This document shows positions 24,506 through 26,407 of a stretch of DNA of 26,407 nucleotides, piece by piece (the stretch's first letter is position 1; every line of letters starts with the position of its first letter). This stretch comes from Parachlorella kessleri. Lineage: Eukaryota > Chlorophyta > Trebouxiophyceae > Chlorellales > Chlorellaceae. The position numbers and the translations under genes were made by a program. Below the pieces are notes generated by a model, which saw nothing but the letters and a program-made list of their open reading frames with translations, was not told the origin of the DNA and did no database searches. The stretch covers positions 1 through 26,407 of the forward strand of contig BBXU01002768.1 of NCBI GenBank assembly GCA_001598975.1, written 5' to 3'.

Positions 24506-25602
24506 GGGCTGTTTCTCGACACAACCATCTGGCAAGCAATTGACAAGGCCTGCATTGCAGCAAGCAGTGGCTTTGGTACTCGAATGCGGCTATGGGTGCG
24601 GGCGACGCCAGCTGGACAATGCCTTGTTGCCTAAGTGAATGGTGACAGGCAAAGTCAGGACGGGGGAAGAGGGGGGGGGGTCACTGTACATACTATATGT
24701 ACCCTTTCTGCGAAAACGCCATGCTCGAATTGTGGCTGGCAGTGGCATCAGTGCTTTGACTGGTAGGGGTGGTCAGTAGTGAGAACAATGAGATAGGTGC
24801 GGAATGTACTGGCAGGGCTGGATGTAGGTAGGCTCTTGGGTCTTGCCTGCGTTCATACTATGTTTCTGTGGGATACATGGCCCTTCTCCTGCTTCCGGTG
24901 ATGACCGGTTGTTGAGCAATTAACCAGCTGGTTAAGTTGCAGCTAGCTGGCATTACTTTCAGCTGACGAAGATTTTAGTAAGAGGGGCTGGTCGTGCGAA
25001 CAAATCTAAACTGTAGTGACAGCCCCTGAGGGGCCGGTGTACTTGTGCTCTGGGGCTTGCCTGACTGCGATGACATTGTACGAGGGCCAGGGTCGCAGCT
25101 GCAGGCAAGGTGACTGCCTTTAGTGTTTCTCTATGCCCGACCTTGGGGTCTCAGCTGCATTGCCAACTTTGCCAGTGGCTGCACTCCACTTGTGCGGAGT
25201 TTTCGTATGCATTGCGTGTTTGAGAATCCAGACTCCTGTTCCTGGTTATGCATATGATTCTAAGTTTCCCTATATATAGGAAATAGAGCAACCCCGGACC
25301 TAACTGGACAGGGCAGCCGGTGAGACCAAGCGAAAGTGCTTGGGTGTGCTAGGGTGGGTAAGCTTACCGCCGGTTGAGGTACCTCTAACTGGCACAAAGT
25401 ACCTCTCGGGCCCTTTGTGACTGCATATCCACAGCAACACGCAACTAGCACTCACAGCAGCATGTGGATTCAAGCTGCGCTTCTCAACTCCCAAGGAGGT
25501 AATCATTCATTATACCAAGGCCCCAATCCATGTGACCACCTCACGCTGTGCGTTGTACTACTTTCTATCTATATGCAGCAGGCACTGCAGTAGTCAGTAT
25601 CT

Positions 25603-25728
25603 AGCCCTGTCAGTCCAGCTCCACTCTCGTACCCTGTTCGCACTACCTGCCACCCATGCTACAAAGCACAGCTAGCCCTGTCAGCCCAGTATCCCTGTAA
25701 CTTCTCTCTAATCGCATTACCTGCCACC
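25603..25728 (+). repeat. Dispersed 52-base repeat, copies 2 and 3 in tandem
   Basis: Copy 2 is 25603-25654, with the same length and block spacing as the copy at 20677-20728. Copy 3 is 25674-25728, starting 71 bases after copy 2, with AGCCCTGTCAG and ATTACCTGCCACC kept and the middle diverged. A small dispersed family of unknown origin. Confidence 0.7.
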
Positions 25729-25906
25729 CTTAATAAGTACAGTAGCAGCACACAAGCTTACAAGAGGAGCAACACAAGGCCCGAGCCCCCCGGTACACAA
25801 CTCCAGGACACCAACCCACGCATGCCTCAGCGCTCAAGCTCTAAGCTATACTGGCTTGTAAAGCGAGGTATCCTACCCAAGGCGAGCCACCTCAGACTGC
25901 CAGCTG

Positions 25907-26022
25907 CCATCCAACGACTCATCCAGCTGCCATCCAACCACTCATCCAGCTGCCAGCCTCCAACGACTCATCCAGCTGCCAGCCTCCAACGACTCATCCA
26001 GCTGCCAGCCTCCAAGCTGCTG
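25907..26022 (+). repeat. Short tandem repeat, units of 23 and 26 bases
   Basis: Units: 25907-25929 and 25930-25952 (23 bases, CCATCCAAC-type), then 25953-25978 and 25979-26004 (26 bases, identical to each other), then a partial unit. All share ACTCATCCAGCTG. The plus-strand frame across it is repeat translation only. It lies just beyond the DHFR-TS stop codon. Confidence 0.9.
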
Positions 26023-26071
26023 CCAGACACTGCTTTCCAGGAGGTGAGTCCTGCCAGTCAGACGCGGCGCG

Positions 26072-26182
26072 TCACACTGCCATCTGCATCTTGATGGCTT
26101 TGTGTGGCTGGTAGCCTATGAGCTCAAAGTCGTCAAACACAAAGCTGTCAATGTCCTTCTTGGCGGGGTTGATGCGCAGCTT
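26072..26182 (-). CDS. DHFR-thymidylate synthase, last exon (partial gene)
   Basis: The terminal exon, after an acceptor TTCTGCAG, encodes 36 residues with the hallmark thymidylate synthase carboxyl end: INPAKKDIDSFVFDDFELIG, then YQPHKAIKMQMAV and TGA. In the enzyme this end closes over dUMP and folate, and the final residues are needed for catalysis. In plants and green algae thymidylate synthase is fused to dihydrofolate reductase, so the bifunctional form is inferred. Bases 26183 to the window end look like intron; the rest of the gene lies beyond the edge. A stand-alone thymidylate synthase cannot be excluded. Confidence 0.9.
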   Translation of the reverse strand, partial: KLRINPAKKDIDSFVFDDFELIGYQPHKAIKMQMAV

Positions 26183-26403
26183 CTGCAGAAGCGGCAACGG
26201 GGATGCGGTATGGTATGGTAGGAGTGTTGGCCCGCTGTCGCATGTAGACAGCTACTGTGAGGGCAGGAGGTGAGCTGACCCAGTGGTCCATGAGTACTTG
26301 CTGGCAACGGTAGTGTCCCTCACAAGGCGGGACAAGGCGGTTCCCATGCCAGAGCAGATAGATTAGAGGACATTGCTTCGTAGCCTTAGGGTCCCGCACC
26401 CCC

Positions 26404-26404
26404 N
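26404..26404. other. Ambiguous base (N) in a C run
   Basis: A single N inside CCCNCCC almost at the right edge, pointing to a sequencing or assembly gap. It falls in the presumed DHFR-TS intron. Confidence 0.95.
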
Positions 26405-26407
26405 CCC

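Larger units (their letters stand above)
24506..26071. other. Intergenic region after paralogue B, repeats but no gene
   Basis: Contains a G run near 24667, a 16-bp perfect palindrome TTAACCAGCTGGTTAA at 24920-24935, a CCTATATATAGG palindrome near 25269-25280 that could serve as a TATA element, the 52-base repeat copies at 25603-25728, and a short tandem repeat at 25907-26022. Open frames here are short or are translations of the tandem repeat. It should also include the 3' UTR of the DHFR-TS gene; TGTAA on the minus strand occurs at 25758-25762. Confidence 0.5.

Noticed and set aside
25907..26022. Possible CRISPR-like array
   Set aside because: Units are directly adjacent, without unique spacers, in a eukaryotic context; it is a simple tandem repeat.
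25822..26094. 90-residue plus-strand frame
   Set aside because: Most of it is translation of the 23/26-base tandem repeat, and it overlaps the end of the DHFR-TS exon on the other strand.

Overview
The window is nuclear DNA from a eukaryote, most likely a core chlorophyte green alga (Trebouxiophyceae or Chlorophyceae). The genes are broken into many short exons joined by GT-AG introns whose acceptors are very often CTGCAG. Every exon chain reported with high confidence closes in frame across all its junctions. Coding sequence is GC-rich, and TGTAA (the usual green-algal poly(A) signal) follows some of the stops. The gene families fit: a secreted ShKT-expansin-like protein, an AdeC/Aah1-type adenine deaminase, a plant-type DHFR-TS carboxyl end and an alternative-oxidase relative. 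Species cannot be read from the sequence alone.

Layout. 42-2718 (+): carboxyl two-thirds of NAD-dependent glycerol-3-phosphate dehydrogenase, entering from the left edge. 3851-6524 (+): complete secreted protein with signal peptide, ShKT module, Ser/Ala-rich linker and expansin-like double domain. 7760-11097 (-): alternative-oxidase-fold protein rebuilt from ten exons, in which most diiron ligands are replaced. 12242-15637 (-): complete adenine deaminase with all catalytic motifs. 17851-19854 (+) and 22868-24505 (+): two low-complexity Pro/Ser/Gln- and Tyr/Cys-rich proteins that share intron phases and an unfamiliar 36-residue carboxyl tail, so they look like paralogues. Between them lie a 52-bp perfect palindrome and a doubtful minus-strand gene. 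26072-26182 (-): last exon of DHFR-thymidylate synthase, running towards an N near the right edge.

The genes do not form a pathway. Three things stand out: (1) the apparent loss of the diiron centre from an otherwise recognisable AOX; (2) introns that carry decayed tandem copies of their own neighbouring exon edge and splice site, seen in at least three genes, with offsets usually divisible by three; (3) the paralogous pair with a shared tail. Exon boundaries were derived by hand from splice consensus, reading phase and remembered family motifs; no database search or alignment program was run.
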